DNA of 64,000 nt from Polynucleobacter sp. AP-Latsch-80-C2 (GCF_018882185.1 NZ_JACVOY010000004.1:1-64000), one strand, 5' to 3'; counted from the first letter of the stretch, positions 1 to 9,639 are shown. Numbers and translations: made by a program. The notes: generated by a model from the sequence alone, not told the origin.

Positions 1-2
1 TG

Positions 3-1805
3 ACCGGTCATTTGCCTGAAATGGGTGGTCACGCTGGCCTGAAATACGCACTTTATCAAAGGGGCTCCCAAAAATTCGATTGGAAGCAAATCTGTCATGC
101 CCTCATTTTTTCAGTAAGCCTCTTTTTCTTTTTCAATACACGCGAAGAAGGTGTTTGGATTATTCCCGCTCTTGGGATTTTCATTCTCGTATGTTTATGG
201 GCGTATTACCGACATGCAAATCTGCGAAGTTTTTGCGCATCTGGAGTCCTAGCAGCGCTCATCTATGGCGCTTTATATATGGGCCTTTTGGCCGTGAATC
301 ACAAGGTCTACGGCAGCTCAATTAACACCATCTTTAAAACAAAGCCATATCAAGAAGCTTATGCCGCCTTGCAAAGAGCATCTTCTCATCGATTGCCATT
401 AGATGGTATGGCTCATTCTGATTGGCCTGCCATTTTTAAGGTGTCACCAGCAGCTTCTGAACTCAAAACGTTTGTTGATGGAAAGCATTATGCGCACTGG
501 GCTAGTATTGGCTGCGCAGCAATTCGCGCGCTCAACAATAATATGGCGCTGCTCAATTGCGATCAAGCTGTACCAGTTGGATACTTTCCATATGCTTTTT
601 TAGATGCAGTCGATAGTGCGGGTTATAAATCCTTGCCGCAAGTGCTTAGCTACTTAGATCGCCTTGCCCAGCAAATTAATCTTGCGTGCGATGAGCGCCG
701 CATTACCTGCAAACCTTATACCGGTAATGTCATTGAGTTTGGATTGCTACAAACTCCTGGTGCAGTAGGCCGCATTGCAGAACTGATCAAGCAAGCATTA
801 ATCACTACCATCACTTATCAAAGTCTATCCATCAGCGCGATCGCACCAACCATGGAAGGACGAGAGCCTTATTTTGATATGAAGCGGCGCTTGCACATCT
901 TTGGATTAGATGGTCCCTATAAAAACTTGCAAGCAAACCCCGAGAAATTGACTGCCGACTCTGCGTTGACAGCTAGCTCCAACGGCAAGGGGGCAGTAGA
1001 TCTGATTTTGTATCGTAATGGCATTTTGACTATAGGCGGGTGGGGACTCACTTCTACTCAAACCCCCTATAGCGCTTTTGAAGTCTTACTCAATGATCAA
1101 GTAATTTGCTCAGTAGCGCCCGATATCTTTAGGCCTGAGCTAGCGCAAATTAATACCCATAACTTGGGATTCTTATGCTCAGCTATTGTGTCTATTGGTC
1201 CGCAAGATCAGCCCAAATTAGAAGTCTTTGCAATTGATGCCAAGGAGCGCACTAAAACCGTGATCGCTAATTCAGAGGTGGTTCAATCGAGCTTGACCAA
1301 TACCTGGAATGAGGCGTGCTATCTTAAAGCCAATCCTTTAGTGGGTGAGGCCGTCAAGGCTGGGCGCATGAGCGCAACAGCACATTGGGAGCAGTATGGC
1401 CGGTATGAAGAGCGTGCCTGCGCACCGCTCTTTAATCCCCTCACCTCTCCTGAAAAACCGATATGGAATGCTGCTAGAAGTGCTAAAGCGTTCGCCATTG
1501 TTGAAGCGATCTATTCTGCTAGCTCATCGATCTACCATTACTTAAATTTACTCTTTACGATCAGCATTCCGCTCTTTTTCATTCTTGCCTGGAAAAAGAA
1601 AAGTAATCCTCTATTGGTATTGGGATCGGTCTTTGCGCTGCTGTTAGTGACGCGTATTGTGATGATGGCTGTATTAGATTTTTTAGGATTGGCTCCAATC
1701 ATCCCGCTCTATTTAATGAGTGCGTTTTATGCCTATTTTATTTTGGGCTCACTCTCACTCATTTACCTGCTCTCGCTCAAAGATCAACCAAAAGCCGCCT
1801 CTTAG
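3..1805 (+). CDS. large polytopic membrane protein, 5'-truncated by window edge
   Basis: The reading frame is open from the first bases of the window, so the true start lies upstream; a TTG at 12 is only the first possible start inside. About 600 residues are visible. Membrane segments lie near residues 27-43, 48-65 and 75-95, followed by roughly 400 non-membrane residues and then three more membrane segments near 505-590. The N-terminal NTREEG stretch after a membrane segment resembles GT-C-like proteins, but I cannot assign a family. Near residues 435-468 is a segment of the type YLxxNPxVxxAVxxGxxxAxxHWxxYGRxExR, seen in the large extracytoplasmic parts of some envelope proteins. Its position beside polysaccharide genes suggests envelope glycan work; the exact role is unknown. 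Confidence 0.6.
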   Translation, partial: TGHLPEMGGHAGLKYALYQRGSQKFDWKQICHALIFSVSLFFFFNTREEGVWIIPALGIFILVCLWAYYRHANLRSFCASGVLAALIYGALYMGLLAVNHKVYGSSINTIFKTKPYQEAYAALQRASSHRLPLDGMAHSDWPAIFKVSPAASELKTFVDGKHYAHWASIGCAAIRALNNNMALLNCDQAVPVGYFPYAFLDAVDSAGYKSLPQVLSYLDRLAQQINLACDERRITCKPYTGNVIEFGLLQTPGAVGRIAELIKQALITTITYQSLSISAIAPTMEGREPYFDMKRRLHIFGLDGPYKNLQANPEKLTADSALTASSNGKGAVDLILYRNGILTIGGWGLTSTQTPYSAFEVLLNDQVICSVAPDIFRPELAQINTHNLGFLCSAIVSIGPQDQPKLEVFAIDAKERTKTVIANSEVVQSSLTNTWNEACYLKANPLVGEAVKAGRMSATAHWEQYGRYEERACAPLFNPLTSPEKPIWNAARSAKAFAIVEAIYSASSSIYHYLNLLFTISIPLFFILAWKKKSNPLLVLGSVFALLLVTRIVMMAVLDFLGLAPIIPLYLMSAFYAYFILGSLSLIYLLSLKDQPKAAS

Positions 1806-1813
1806 CCCCATTA

Positions 1814-1828
1814 ATTGGCACGGCCAAT
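1814..1828. terminator. short hairpin between convergent genes
   Basis: ATTGGC, a three-base loop (ACG) and GCCAAT form a perfect six-base-pair stem in the short gap between two convergent genes. There is no clear T-run on either side, so a role as a terminator is only a guess from position. Confidence 0.25.
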
Positions 1829-1833
1829 AAAGC

Positions 1834-3093
1834 TTATTGTTTAGCAGCAAACTGATGGGTAATTTGCTCAGCAGCCTTGGCAACCGAAAAGAGATTTGTT
1901 CCAAAGGCTATCACCTGCTCCTTGATCTTAGGATCAAGACTATCTTGCAGCACTGCATGGGCTGCTTCAAACAAACCATGATGACTCATAGTGCTAGCGC
2001 CAGAACATACTCGACCAATGCCAGCATCAGGCATGAGAGTCTCCAAATCATTGCCTGCATTGACATAAGCTAAGACCGGTAAGCCAGCCTTTAAGTAAGA
2101 GATGAGTTTGCCCGGAATATTGTGAGTTTGATGGCGGGCATCTAAAAAGATTAGACCGATATGGCATTGACTCAATATGCCACCCATTTCATCAGGAGCC
2201 ACTTCATCTAAAAGCAATACATGGCTCCAAGCTTTAGTACGAATCTTTTCCTCAATTTTTCCTACTTCACTGCCGCGCCCGACTAACAAAAATCCCACTT
2301 TTGGGTCTGCTGCAAAATGCTCCAGGAGTGCATCGACTGAATCCATGCCTTGGGCAACACCCATATTGCCAGCGTACACAAATACCGTGCGCCCTGCTAA
2401 TGGCGAAGCTGCCAAAGCAAATTGGGGGTTGGCTTGTGGGGTGCTTGGTTGGTTGGTATCTTGTGCTTGGCGATGAGCATCAGTAAAGCCCCAATTCCAC
2501 AGCACTTCTAAACGGCTTTTAACCTGTGGGTAATGGCGCTCAAAGTATTGCAAATTATTAGGCGATTGAATACCTATTGTGTCAGCCTGGCGATATTGAT
2601 AGAGCTCCATTTTTTTAAAGAACCAAAATGGCAAACCGCGAGGTGATAGCAACCCTAAGTGGGCAGCCCAATCAGGGAAAAAATCGCGCAAGACTAAATA
2701 GGAGGGGCAGCCAAACTGCTTTTTGATAAAGGCAATGAGTGGCCCCCAAAAAATGGTGGGGGAATACCACACCACGCCATCAACTTTAGCTTTCATAAAG
2801 ACGTCATTTTTTCGTAAGCGATGGGCAATTAACAAAGGATTGACTACTTCAGCAACAGTGCGCGCCAGATAGTTGGTATCTTTAGTTTTGAGGGTTCGCA
2901 CTTTGATGAGCGTATAAAAGCGCTCGCCCATGGCGTATTTTTGTGTTTCCAATTGGCTCGCTAAATGGGGGCTTGGAACAATCACAGTAACCTGATGACC
3001 TAGGTGAGTGAGCTCTTCGGTTAAGGAATACATGTGCTCAGCGCCCGAAGTGCGCAGTGGCGGAAAGGTATCAGTAACTAAGAGAATGTTCAC
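1834..3093 (-). CDS. glycosyltransferase family 4 (WbuB/WcaI-like)
   Basis: The 419-residue protein has the two-domain GT-B layout of GT4 enzymes. The N-terminal domain opens with a Rossmann strand and the acceptor-side GAEHMYSLTEEL segment. The C-terminal domain has FVYAGNMG and the GLPVLAYVNAGNDLE nucleotide-sugar region. It lies downstream of fnlA and fnlC on the same strand, the order in which WbuB-type N-acetylfucosamine transferases follow UDP-L-FucNAc genes in known O-antigen loci. The likely role is cytoplasmic transfer of an N-acetyl-deoxyhexosamine to the lipid-linked oligosaccharide. The family is secure; the donor sugar is inferred from context. Confidence 0.85.
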   Translation of the reverse strand: MNILLVTDTFPPLRTSGAEHMYSLTEELTHLGHQVTVIVPSPHLASQLETQKYAMGERFYTLIKVRTLKTKDTNYLARTVAEVVNPLLIAHRLRKNDVFMKAKVDGVVWYSPTIFWGPLIAFIKKQFGCPSYLVLRDFFPDWAAHLGLLSPRGLPFWFFKKMELYQYRQADTIGIQSPNNLQYFERHYPQVKSRLEVLWNWGFTDAHRQAQDTNQPSTPQANPQFALAASPLAGRTVFVYAGNMGVAQGMDSVDALLEHFAADPKVGFLLVGRGSEVGKIEEKIRTKAWSHVLLLDEVAPDEMGGILSQCHIGLIFLDARHQTHNIPGKLISYLKAGLPVLAYVNAGNDLETLMPDAGIGRVCSGASTMSHHGLFEAAHAVLQDSLDPKIKEQVIAFGTNLFSVAKAAEQITHQFAAKQ

Positions 3094-3141
3094 AAAGCGT
3101 ATTTACTCAAGATATTCACGCAAGATCTTCACAACAAAAAA

Positions 3142-4281
3142 TTAGAATGCTTTCCAAGTTCTTTGCTGGATAAAGTCAACGTAACTCAGAATAATGCGCG
3201 CTACTTTCTCAGAGACATTGTCAATCGCGTAATCTTGCACCAGATGTAAAGAGCGCTTTTCTCCCCGCGCTTGGGCCTCTACGATCGGCAATGCTTGCAG
3301 CACACGCTCACTATTAAGGCCGACTAACATCACTGCGCCCTCTTCAAAGCCCTCGGGCCGCTCATGCGCCTGGCGAATATTCAGTGCTGGGAAATTAAGA
3401 ATTGAAGACTCTTCGCTAATCGTGCCACTATCAGACAGTACGCAGCGAGCATTTTGTTGCAGGCAAACGTAGTCAAAAAATCCAAAGGGCTTCATAAGTA
3501 CTACTAAAGGATCTAATGGCAGATTTAAAGCCTCAAGCCTTGCGCGGGTTCTGGGATGAGTGGAAACCACCACCGGCTGAGCAAAGGTTTTGGCAAGCGT
3601 ATTTAATAAGTTCACCAATTGCGTCAAGCTTTGCGGTAAATCCACGTTTTCTTCACGATGAGCGCTCACTAAAAAATAGGATTCTGTATTTAAGCCTAAG
3701 GTTTTGAGCGCATTGGACTTGGCAATTTGCGGGGCATAAAAATCGAGCACCTCACGCATGGGGCTACCGGTTTTGATCACTTGATCGGCTGGCAAACCTT
3801 CAGCAATTAAATAATCGCGCGCAATGGTGCTGTACGGCATATTAATGTCCGCAATGTGATCAACAATTCGTCGATTAATTTCTTCAGGAACGCGAAAATC
3901 AAAACAGCGATTACCGGCTTCCATATGAAAAATGGGAATCTTGCGACGCTTAGCCCCAATGGCACATAAGGCGCTATTGGTATCACCCAAAATGAGCAGC
4001 GCATCGGGTTGATATTGCTCAAAGACTGCATCGGTCTTGGCGATCACTTGGCCAATGGTCTCAGCCCCAGTTTTGCCCGCTACATCTAAAACCACATCGG
4101 GTTTACGCAGTCCCAACTCATCAAAAAAGATGGCATTGAGTTCATAGTCATAGTTTTGACCTGTATGCACTAAGGTGTGCTTAAAATACTGATCGAGTTT
4201 TGGCAATACACGTGCAAGGCGAATGACCTCCGGACGAGTGCCCACCACAGTCATCACTTTTAAGGCTTTTTTAGATGACAC
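3142..4281 (-). CDS. fnlC: UDP-N-acetylglucosamine 2-epimerase family enzyme (FnlC/WbjD/CapG-like)
   Basis: Family motifs are clear: GTRPEVIRLARVLPKL near the N-terminus, HTGQNYDYEL, LGDTNSALCA, HMEAGNRCFDFRVPEEINRR and SAHREENVD. SDSGTISEES follows in the C-terminal domain. The enzyme would epimerise C2 in the last step to UDP-L-FucNAc. I chose the GTG at 4281 (about 379 residues) over the longer ATG at 4329: it overlaps the fnlA stop by 11 bases, fits translational coupling, gives a start close to known members (LKVMTVVGTRPE) and matches the usual length. FnlC and WecB-type epimerases are related; adjacency to fnlA favours FnlC. Confidence 0.88.
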   Translation of the reverse strand: MSSKKALKVMTVVGTRPEVIRLARVLPKLDQYFKHTLVHTGQNYDYELNAIFFDELGLRKPDVVLDVAGKTGAETIGQVIAKTDAVFEQYQPDALLILGDTNSALCAIGAKRRKIPIFHMEAGNRCFDFRVPEEINRRIVDHIADINMPYSTIARDYLIAEGLPADQVIKTGSPMREVLDFYAPQIAKSNALKTLGLNTESYFLVSAHREENVDLPQSLTQLVNLLNTLAKTFAQPVVVSTHPRTRARLEALNLPLDPLVVLMKPFGFFDYVCLQQNARCVLSDSGTISEESSILNFPALNIRQAHERPEGFEEGAVMLVGLNSERVLQALPIVEAQARGEKRSLHLVQDYAIDNVSEKVARIILSYVDFIQQRTWKAF

Positions 4282-5275
4282 TTTTAATCCAATCTTGTTT
4301 TTGCAATAAGGCTTTGACTTGCTCCACATTTAGTAGCTGGGTGTTATGCGAGGTGTAATCCTCAATTTGTGAAACAGCGATCTCACCTTGGCTATAGTAC
4401 TGAGCGTAATTGAGGTCTCGCCCATCGGCAGGAATTCGGTAGTACCCATCTAACTCTTGCGCGCGCGCCATTTCTTCGCGCGAGACTAAGGTTTCATAGA
4501 GCTTTTCTCCATGGCGCGTGCCAATGATTTTTAGCTCACTAGGTGATTTGAATAATTGCGCCAAAGCTTTAGCTAAATTTTCAATGGTGGCTGATGGCGC
4601 CTTTTGTACAAAAATATCACCAGGCTTGGCATGGCTAAAGGCATAGAGCACGAGCTCCACAGATTCTTCTAGAGACATTAAAAATCGCGTCATCTTGGGG
4701 TCTGTAATGGTCAGTGGCTTGCCTGCGCGAAGTTGCTCCATAAATAATGGAATCACTGAGCCGCGCGAACCCATCACATTGCCATAGCGCGTTGCGCACA
4801 ATACTGTTTTACTAGCATCAGCTAATCGCGCATGGGCCACCATGACTTTTTCCATCATCGCTTTAGAGATGCCCATCGCATTAATGGGGTAAACCGCTTT
4901 GTCGGTACTGAGCACCACACATTTTTTTACTTCATTGGCAAGGGCAGCGCGAATCACATTTTCTGCGCCCAAAATATTGGTTTGCACAGCCTCCATTGGA
5001 TAGAACTCACAGGAAGGCACTTGCTTGAGAGCAGCGGCATGAAACACATAATCCACACCGCGCATCACATCGGATACGGCGCGATAGTCGCGCACATCGC
5101 CGATATAAAACTTCACCTTGTCATTATTTAAAGCTAAGCGCATATCGTCTTGCTTTTTTTCATCGCGACTGAAAATGCGAATTTGCGCCAAATCCGAATC
5201 TAAAAAGCGCTGGAGCACTGCATTACCAAATGAACCTGTGCCGCCGGTAATGAGAAGTGTTTTATTTTTAAACAT
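4271..5275 (-). CDS. fnlA: UDP-GlcNAc 4,6-dehydratase/5-epimerase (FnlA/WbjB/CapE-like)
   Basis: This 334-residue extended SDR enzyme has the NAD(P) motif GGTGSFG at residues 11-17 and the FlaA1/CapE-type catalytic region TDKAVYPINAMGISK, with the Asp-Lys pair at 125-126. Its length matches soluble FnlA/CapE rather than the membrane-bound CapD/WbpM form. It catalyses the first step from UDP-GlcNAc toward UDP-L-FucNAc or related 6-deoxy amino sugars. The ATG at 5275 has a GGAG Shine-Dalgarno six bases upstream. The next gene (fnlC) overlaps its 3' end, so the two are co-translated. The fnlB reductase that usually separates them is missing. Confidence 0.9.
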   Translation of the reverse strand: MFKNKTLLITGGTGSFGNAVLQRFLDSDLAQIRIFSRDEKKQDDMRLALNNDKVKFYIGDVRDYRAVSDVMRGVDYVFHAAALKQVPSCEFYPMEAVQTNILGAENVIRAALANEVKKCVVLSTDKAVYPINAMGISKAMMEKVMVAHARLADASKTVLCATRYGNVMGSRGSVIPLFMEQLRAGKPLTITDPKMTRFLMSLEESVELVLYAFSHAKPGDIFVQKAPSATIENLAKALAQLFKSPSELKIIGTRHGEKLYETLVSREEMARAQELDGYYRIPADGRDLNYAQYYSQGEIAVSQIEDYTSHNTQLLNVEQVKALLQKQDWIKSVI

Positions 5276-5503
5276 ATGCGCTCCAATTTAACTCAATCAA
5301 ATTGATCAGTTTGTCCTGTCCGTACAAGTATGCAATCACCAAAACCAAAACAGCCGGCAAAAAGGCTGTATCTGCACCTTGGGTAGTAAGTATAAAGGGT
5401 CAATTTAAATCAAAAAGCCTATTTTGGGGTATAAACAAGAGCCAAAAACTACCATCCGCCTTGGGTTCGCTAAAAGCTTGATTTGTCGATTTATCTTTTT
5501 TCA
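5276..5503. promoter_or_regulatory. divergent intergenic region
   Basis: About 228 bases separate fnlA (minus) from the acyltransferase (plus). The stretch is AT-rich, has a weak hairpin CAGCC...GGCTG at 5351-5368, and must hold promoters for both directions. I could not pick convincing -35/-10 pairs, and no coding potential is visible. Confidence 0.4.
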
Positions 5504-7444
5504 ATGAATAACACCCACAATCAGGACCTGCGCGACAAAACGGCAGCATATTCTGCAGGGGGCCATGCCCACCCTCAATATCGTCCCGACATCGACGGCC
5601 TAAGAGCTTTGGCGGTTTTGCTGGTAGTGCTCTTTCATGCTTTTCCCCAAGTCTTACCAGGCGGCTTTATTGGGGTCGATGTCTTTTTTGTCATCTCTGG
5701 ATTTCTGATCACGAGCATCTTGCTCGCTAGCTTAGATGCGCAGCGTTTTTCGTTTCTCGATTTTTATGCTCGGCGCATTCGGCGTATTTTTCCAGCCCTC
5801 ATCCTGGTTCTCGCATTTGCCTTGATCCTTGGCTGGTTCGCCTTTTTTCCGGATGAGTATCGACTCTTAGGTCAGCATACCGTAGCGTCCGCGAGCTTTT
5901 TACAAAACTTCAATTTACTATCAGAGATTGGCTACTTTGATGAAGCGGCAGATACCAAACCATTTTTGCATTTATGGTCTCTTGCGATCGAAGAGCAGTT
6001 TTATCTGCTATGGCCATTGCTGCTGTGGCTCACTTATAAAGTCAAAGCCAAACCGATTTGGTGTATTGCACTGGTAGGACTTGGCTCCTTTGGTCTATGT
6101 CTGTATTTCACGATCAATGATCCAACCTGGGCATTTTTCTCTCCCATCACGCGCTTTTGGGAGCTCTTAATGGGTGGGGCGCTGGCCTATTACGCCCCAG
6201 CTATTACCAAGCGCCAAGAGCGCTCCCAAAATGATTTTTCCTGGTTATCCGCCATAGGCTTACTCCTCATTGTTGGCGGCGCAGGGTGCTTAAATGCAAG
6301 CTTTGCATTTCCCGGATATTTCGCATTACTGCCAACTTTTGGCGCTGCGCTGATTATCGCCTCTTCCGCTCATTCACCGATCAATCGCGCCCTGTTTTCC
6401 AATCGCGCAATGGTCGCGCTTGGAAAAATCAGTTATCCACTCTATCTATGGCACTGGGTTTTACTCTCCTTCATTCGCATCACTGAAAGTGGTGAAGTTT
6501 CCCCACTCATTCGGTGGCTGGCGTTAAGCACATCACTGATTTTGGCAACACTCACCTACCACTTACTTGAAAAACCCATTCAAGCCCCAAGATATGCCAA
6601 AGCCAAAACCATTGCACTGATCTTAGGCATGCTCATCATTGCGGGTATAGGACACAATATTTATCAACGCGATGGCTTAGCATTTCGCTCCAATGCCTTT
6701 GCAAAGTACGAGAGCACCTTTAAAGATCCTCTGTTAGGAGACCAATCAACACTACAAAATGGAGTCATCAAAGGTTTTACCTGTGATCACCATGGCCCTA
6801 GTTGCGAGCCATTAGATAAAAAGCAGTCTCAGCTTTTGTTGTGGGGAGACTCTCACGCCTCAATGCTCTATGAAGGTTTAAAAAAATCCCTACCTGCAAG
6901 TTGGCATCTCCTTCTCGTTAGTTCACCGGGCTGCAAGCCTGCATTGGTAACGCAATTACAAGATAACCCCAGCAACTGCAACATCAGCAATGCGTTTGCC
7001 ACTGAGCAATTACAAAAATTCCCTCTCCATACAGTATTGTTGGCGCAGCGTGATGAGTGGGATCCCTCCGTGAGTAATCCACTGTATGAACAATTGATCG
7101 CCATGGGCGTTAAAAAAGTGCTGTATTTGGGGAAAACACCGGAGTGGAACGCTAAACTTCCCAAAATTGTGGCTAGGCAATCATGGCATCACATTCCCCA
7201 ATATAGCCAAGCCGGCCTTAATCTCAAAGCCTTGCAACTTAATACCATTGCCAAACAGCAATTTGAATCTACGCCTCAAAAACAATATATCGATCTAATC
7301 GATTTTTTATGCAATACCGATGGCTGCCTGGTCTATTTTGGAGATGATCTCAAAACTGGGATTAGCTCGTATGACACCAATCATCTCTCACCACAAGCTG
7401 CAGAAATCGTAGCGAAGCAATTACTCATTCCTTATCTGCAGTAA
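5504..7444 (+). CDS. acyltransferase-3 / SGNH-domain O-acetyltransferase (OafA-like)
   Basis: Residues from about 26 to 370 form the acyltransferase-3 membrane domain, opening with YRPDIDGLRALAVLLVVLFH and continuing FIGVDVFFVISGFLIT. The C-terminal ~230 residues are an SGNH hydrolase-like domain with LWGDSHAS (catalytic Ser block) and DTNHLS (catalytic Asp/His block). Such fusions O-acetylate O-antigens or other surface glycans, with the SGNH domain on the periplasmic side. The ATG at 5504 is preferred over a TTG at 5483; neither has a strong ribosome site. The protein is about 646 residues, a normal length for the fused family. The modified sugar is unknown. Confidence 0.9.
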   Translation: MNNTHNQDLRDKTAAYSAGGHAHPQYRPDIDGLRALAVLLVVLFHAFPQVLPGGFIGVDVFFVISGFLITSILLASLDAQRFSFLDFYARRIRRIFPALILVLAFALILGWFAFFPDEYRLLGQHTVASASFLQNFNLLSEIGYFDEAADTKPFLHLWSLAIEEQFYLLWPLLLWLTYKVKAKPIWCIALVGLGSFGLCLYFTINDPTWAFFSPITRFWELLMGGALAYYAPAITKRQERSQNDFSWLSAIGLLLIVGGAGCLNASFAFPGYFALLPTFGAALIIASSAHSPINRALFSNRAMVALGKISYPLYLWHWVLLSFIRITESGEVSPLIRWLALSTSLILATLTYHLLEKPIQAPRYAKAKTIALILGMLIIAGIGHNIYQRDGLAFRSNAFAKYESTFKDPLLGDQSTLQNGVIKGFTCDHHGPSCEPLDKKQSQLLLWGDSHASMLYEGLKKSLPASWHLLLVSSPGCKPALVTQLQDNPSNCNISNAFATEQLQKFPLHTVLLAQRDEWDPSVSNPLYEQLIAMGVKKVLYLGKTPEWNAKLPKIVARQSWHHIPQYSQAGLNLKALQLNTIAKQQFESTPQKQYIDLIDFLCNTDGCLVYFGDDLKTGISSYDTNHLSPQAAEIVAKQLLIPYLQ

Positions 7445-7476
7445 AAGATGATTATCTGAATTCCAAATCAGTGGTG

Positions 7477-8661
7477 CTACTTAGTATGGTAGTTCTGGCA
7501 GACTTGGCGCAAAAAATGCGTTGTTTTATTGGCGCAGGCTTTCCAGGAGTGCTGCGCAGCTAAGTCATGTGATGCGAGTTGCTTTTCTTCTCGTAGCTGC
7601 GGTGAGAGAAGATACTGCTCAATGGTGCTCGCAATACTACTGACATCATTAGGATCAAAATATAAACCACCACGTCCTAAGATTTCACTCATCGAACTTT
7701 GATTAGAACAAGCCAGCGGCAAGCCGGCGGCCATTTTCTCTAAAACAATCATGCCAAAGGTCTCACAAGTGGAGGCAAAAATTCCCAAGTTCGCTTTTTG
7801 GTATTGAATACTCAATTGCTCATACGCAATCGGTCCCAGATAATGTAACCAAGTACCTTGTGGATCAACTTGATCAACCACTGCCTGTAGTTGTCCTAAA
7901 GCTTTTGGTTCGCTCGGCCCCACTAAAGTCAGCGACAGTGGATAGCCTTTTTGCCGCAAAGCATGAACCGCTAAAACGACTTGGGGCTGATTTTTATACA
8001 CATCAATCATGGAAACATAGAGCAACTCAAAAGGCTGTTGCTCGCTATAAGCGCTCATGGGCAGCTGAGTTTTATCTTGATAACGAAAGCGCGGATTTAA
8101 ACCATGACTGATGACCTCGCAGGCACCCTGAAGCGGCCCCGTGATCTTGAGCACTGCGTCCTTGGCATATTGCGTGAGAAAAATCACCCCATCGGAGTGT
8201 CGAAAACTACTCGATTGCACTAGTCTTAAAGCTAAAAATTTGAGCGCCCTAAGTGACCAGCCGTTTTTTGCAATAGCCGACCACTCAAAGGGAAACAGGT
8301 TTTGACTCATAGTGACTACTGGATGAAAGCTGCCTACATAACTTCCACCGGGCACCAATAAGACATCGCATTGGGCCTTTTTAGCAGCGTCACTTAAAGA
8401 CCATGCCTGCCACCAGATACGACGCCAAATACTGCCATCTAAGCTTGGAGGATTTACTTTGATCAGCCAATCACGCTCTGGCATTTGCGCAAGAGTTTGC
8501 TTACTTGCCCAAAGATAGATTTTGTCAACTTGCATCTGCTGCGCATCAATTGCAGAAAGTAATTCTAGTAAATGGGTCACGCCACCGCCTAAGCGAATAT
8601 TGGCGCCATCAATCCCAATACGAATGGGACGATCAACAGAAGTTGGGTTGGGATGACTCAA
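7477..8661 (-). CDS. glycosyltransferase family 4
   Basis: This GT-B fold protein of 394 residues has an N-terminal GIDGANIRLGGGVTHLLELL segment and the GT4 C-terminal signature CETFGMIVLEKMAAGLPLAC, whose EX7E-type glutamates are typical of retaining GT4 enzymes. It has no membrane segments, so it acts in the cytoplasm on a lipid-linked acceptor. It is the last gene of a minus-strand run that continues from the heptose genes, only 11 bases from the next gene. By context it may add heptose or a neighbouring sugar; the donor is not visible in the sequence. Confidence 0.88.
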   Translation of the reverse strand: MSHPNPTSVDRPIRIGIDGANIRLGGGVTHLLELLSAIDAQQMQVDKIYLWASKQTLAQMPERDWLIKVNPPSLDGSIWRRIWWQAWSLSDAAKKAQCDVLLVPGGSYVGSFHPVVTMSQNLFPFEWSAIAKNGWSLRALKFLALRLVQSSSFRHSDGVIFLTQYAKDAVLKITGPLQGACEVISHGLNPRFRYQDKTQLPMSAYSEQQPFELLYVSMIDVYKNQPQVVLAVHALRQKGYPLSLTLVGPSEPKALGQLQAVVDQVDPQGTWLHYLGPIAYEQLSIQYQKANLGIFASTCETFGMIVLEKMAAGLPLACSNQSSMSEILGRGGLYFDPNDVSSIASTIEQYLLSPQLREEKQLASHDLAAQHSWKACANKTTHFLRQVCQNYHTK

Positions 8662-8672
8662 TTGCGGGGCCC

Positions 8673-9575
8673 TTAAAAACGCATCACGATTTTAGCTAAC
8701 GCTAAGCCAATGGCTTTTAGACTAGCATGGCGTGCAACGCGAAAGACTAAGGGTGATTTGGTTTGCAAAAAAACCAGATAGGCGGCTAAGAGTAAAAATG
8801 TAGCATCGCGGGTACTCAGTTGTTTTGCCCAAGGCGCAAGATGCCCAATCGCTGTTTGCACCGCTTGTAGATTATCGCGAACATATTGGCGTCGCAAGGC
8901 GCTTGTATGCTGGCCAACGACCTTGGCATGGACTTTAGATAAGGACTGCTGTAAATGACGGTATTGAAATACAAATTGCTCAACGTTTCCAAAGTGCGCG
9001 CCCAGGTGATAGGCTTTGCACCAAAATTGGTAATCTTCTGCCGCTGCACCTGCTTGGTATTGCAATTGGTGGGTTTTTAAAAAACTGTTGCGCATCATGA
9101 CCGAACCATGAGCAAACGGCACGGTGCATGCCAGGGTGATGGTAATTAAATCTGGCGTGATCGGCATAGGCACTTCTTGTATTGCGCGCGATTGCGCATC
9201 GATCATCAACATTTGGGTGCCACAAAAATCAAGCCCTTTATCTTGCATGAGCGCTAATTGCAATGCAAAACGGGTAGGCAAGCTAATATCGTCAGCGTCC
9301 ATACGCGCGATAAACTGACCGCGCGCTTTTGCAATACCTAAATTAAGAGCACCTACCAAGCGCTTTTGCTCACCATAAACCAGATGCACGCGGGGGTCTT
9401 GAGACGCATACCGCTCAATGATTTCTAATGTATTGTCAGTAGAATGGTCATAGACCACTAGCAATTCAAAATCAGTCTGCGTTTGAGCCAAAATACTATT
9501 AATGGCTTGCGGCAAAAAAGAGGCGCAGTTATACGCAGGTAAAACGACCGAAATATTGGGGGTCTGTGTTGTCAT
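8673..9575 (-). CDS. glycosyltransferase family 2
   Basis: This 300-residue GT-A protein starts with ISVVLPAYNCASFLPQAI. It has the family's DGS-like stretch (YDHSTDN here, with His replacing the usual Gly of NDGSTD) and the metal-binding motif RMDADDIS. A hydrophobic stretch near the C-terminus (ATFLLLAAYLVFLQ) may be membrane-associated. It lies between the sedoheptulose isomerase gene and a GT4 on the same strand, so it probably belongs to the same heptose-containing polysaccharide pathway. Family assignment is secure; the linkage is unknown. Confidence 0.86.
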   Translation of the reverse strand: MTTQTPNISVVLPAYNCASFLPQAINSILAQTQTDFELLVVYDHSTDNTLEIIERYASQDPRVHLVYGEQKRLVGALNLGIAKARGQFIARMDADDISLPTRFALQLALMQDKGLDFCGTQMLMIDAQSRAIQEVPMPITPDLITITLACTVPFAHGSVMMRNSFLKTHQLQYQAGAAAEDYQFWCKAYHLGAHFGNVEQFVFQYRHLQQSLSKVHAKVVGQHTSALRRQYVRDNLQAVQTAIGHLAPWAKQLSTRDATFLLLAAYLVFLQTKSPLVFRVARHASLKAIGLALAKIVMRF

Positions 9576-9639
9576 ACTGAGTTTGCCATGCCGAGCTTGT
9601 CGTGCCTAGATACACCAACGCATCAAGACAAACACAATT

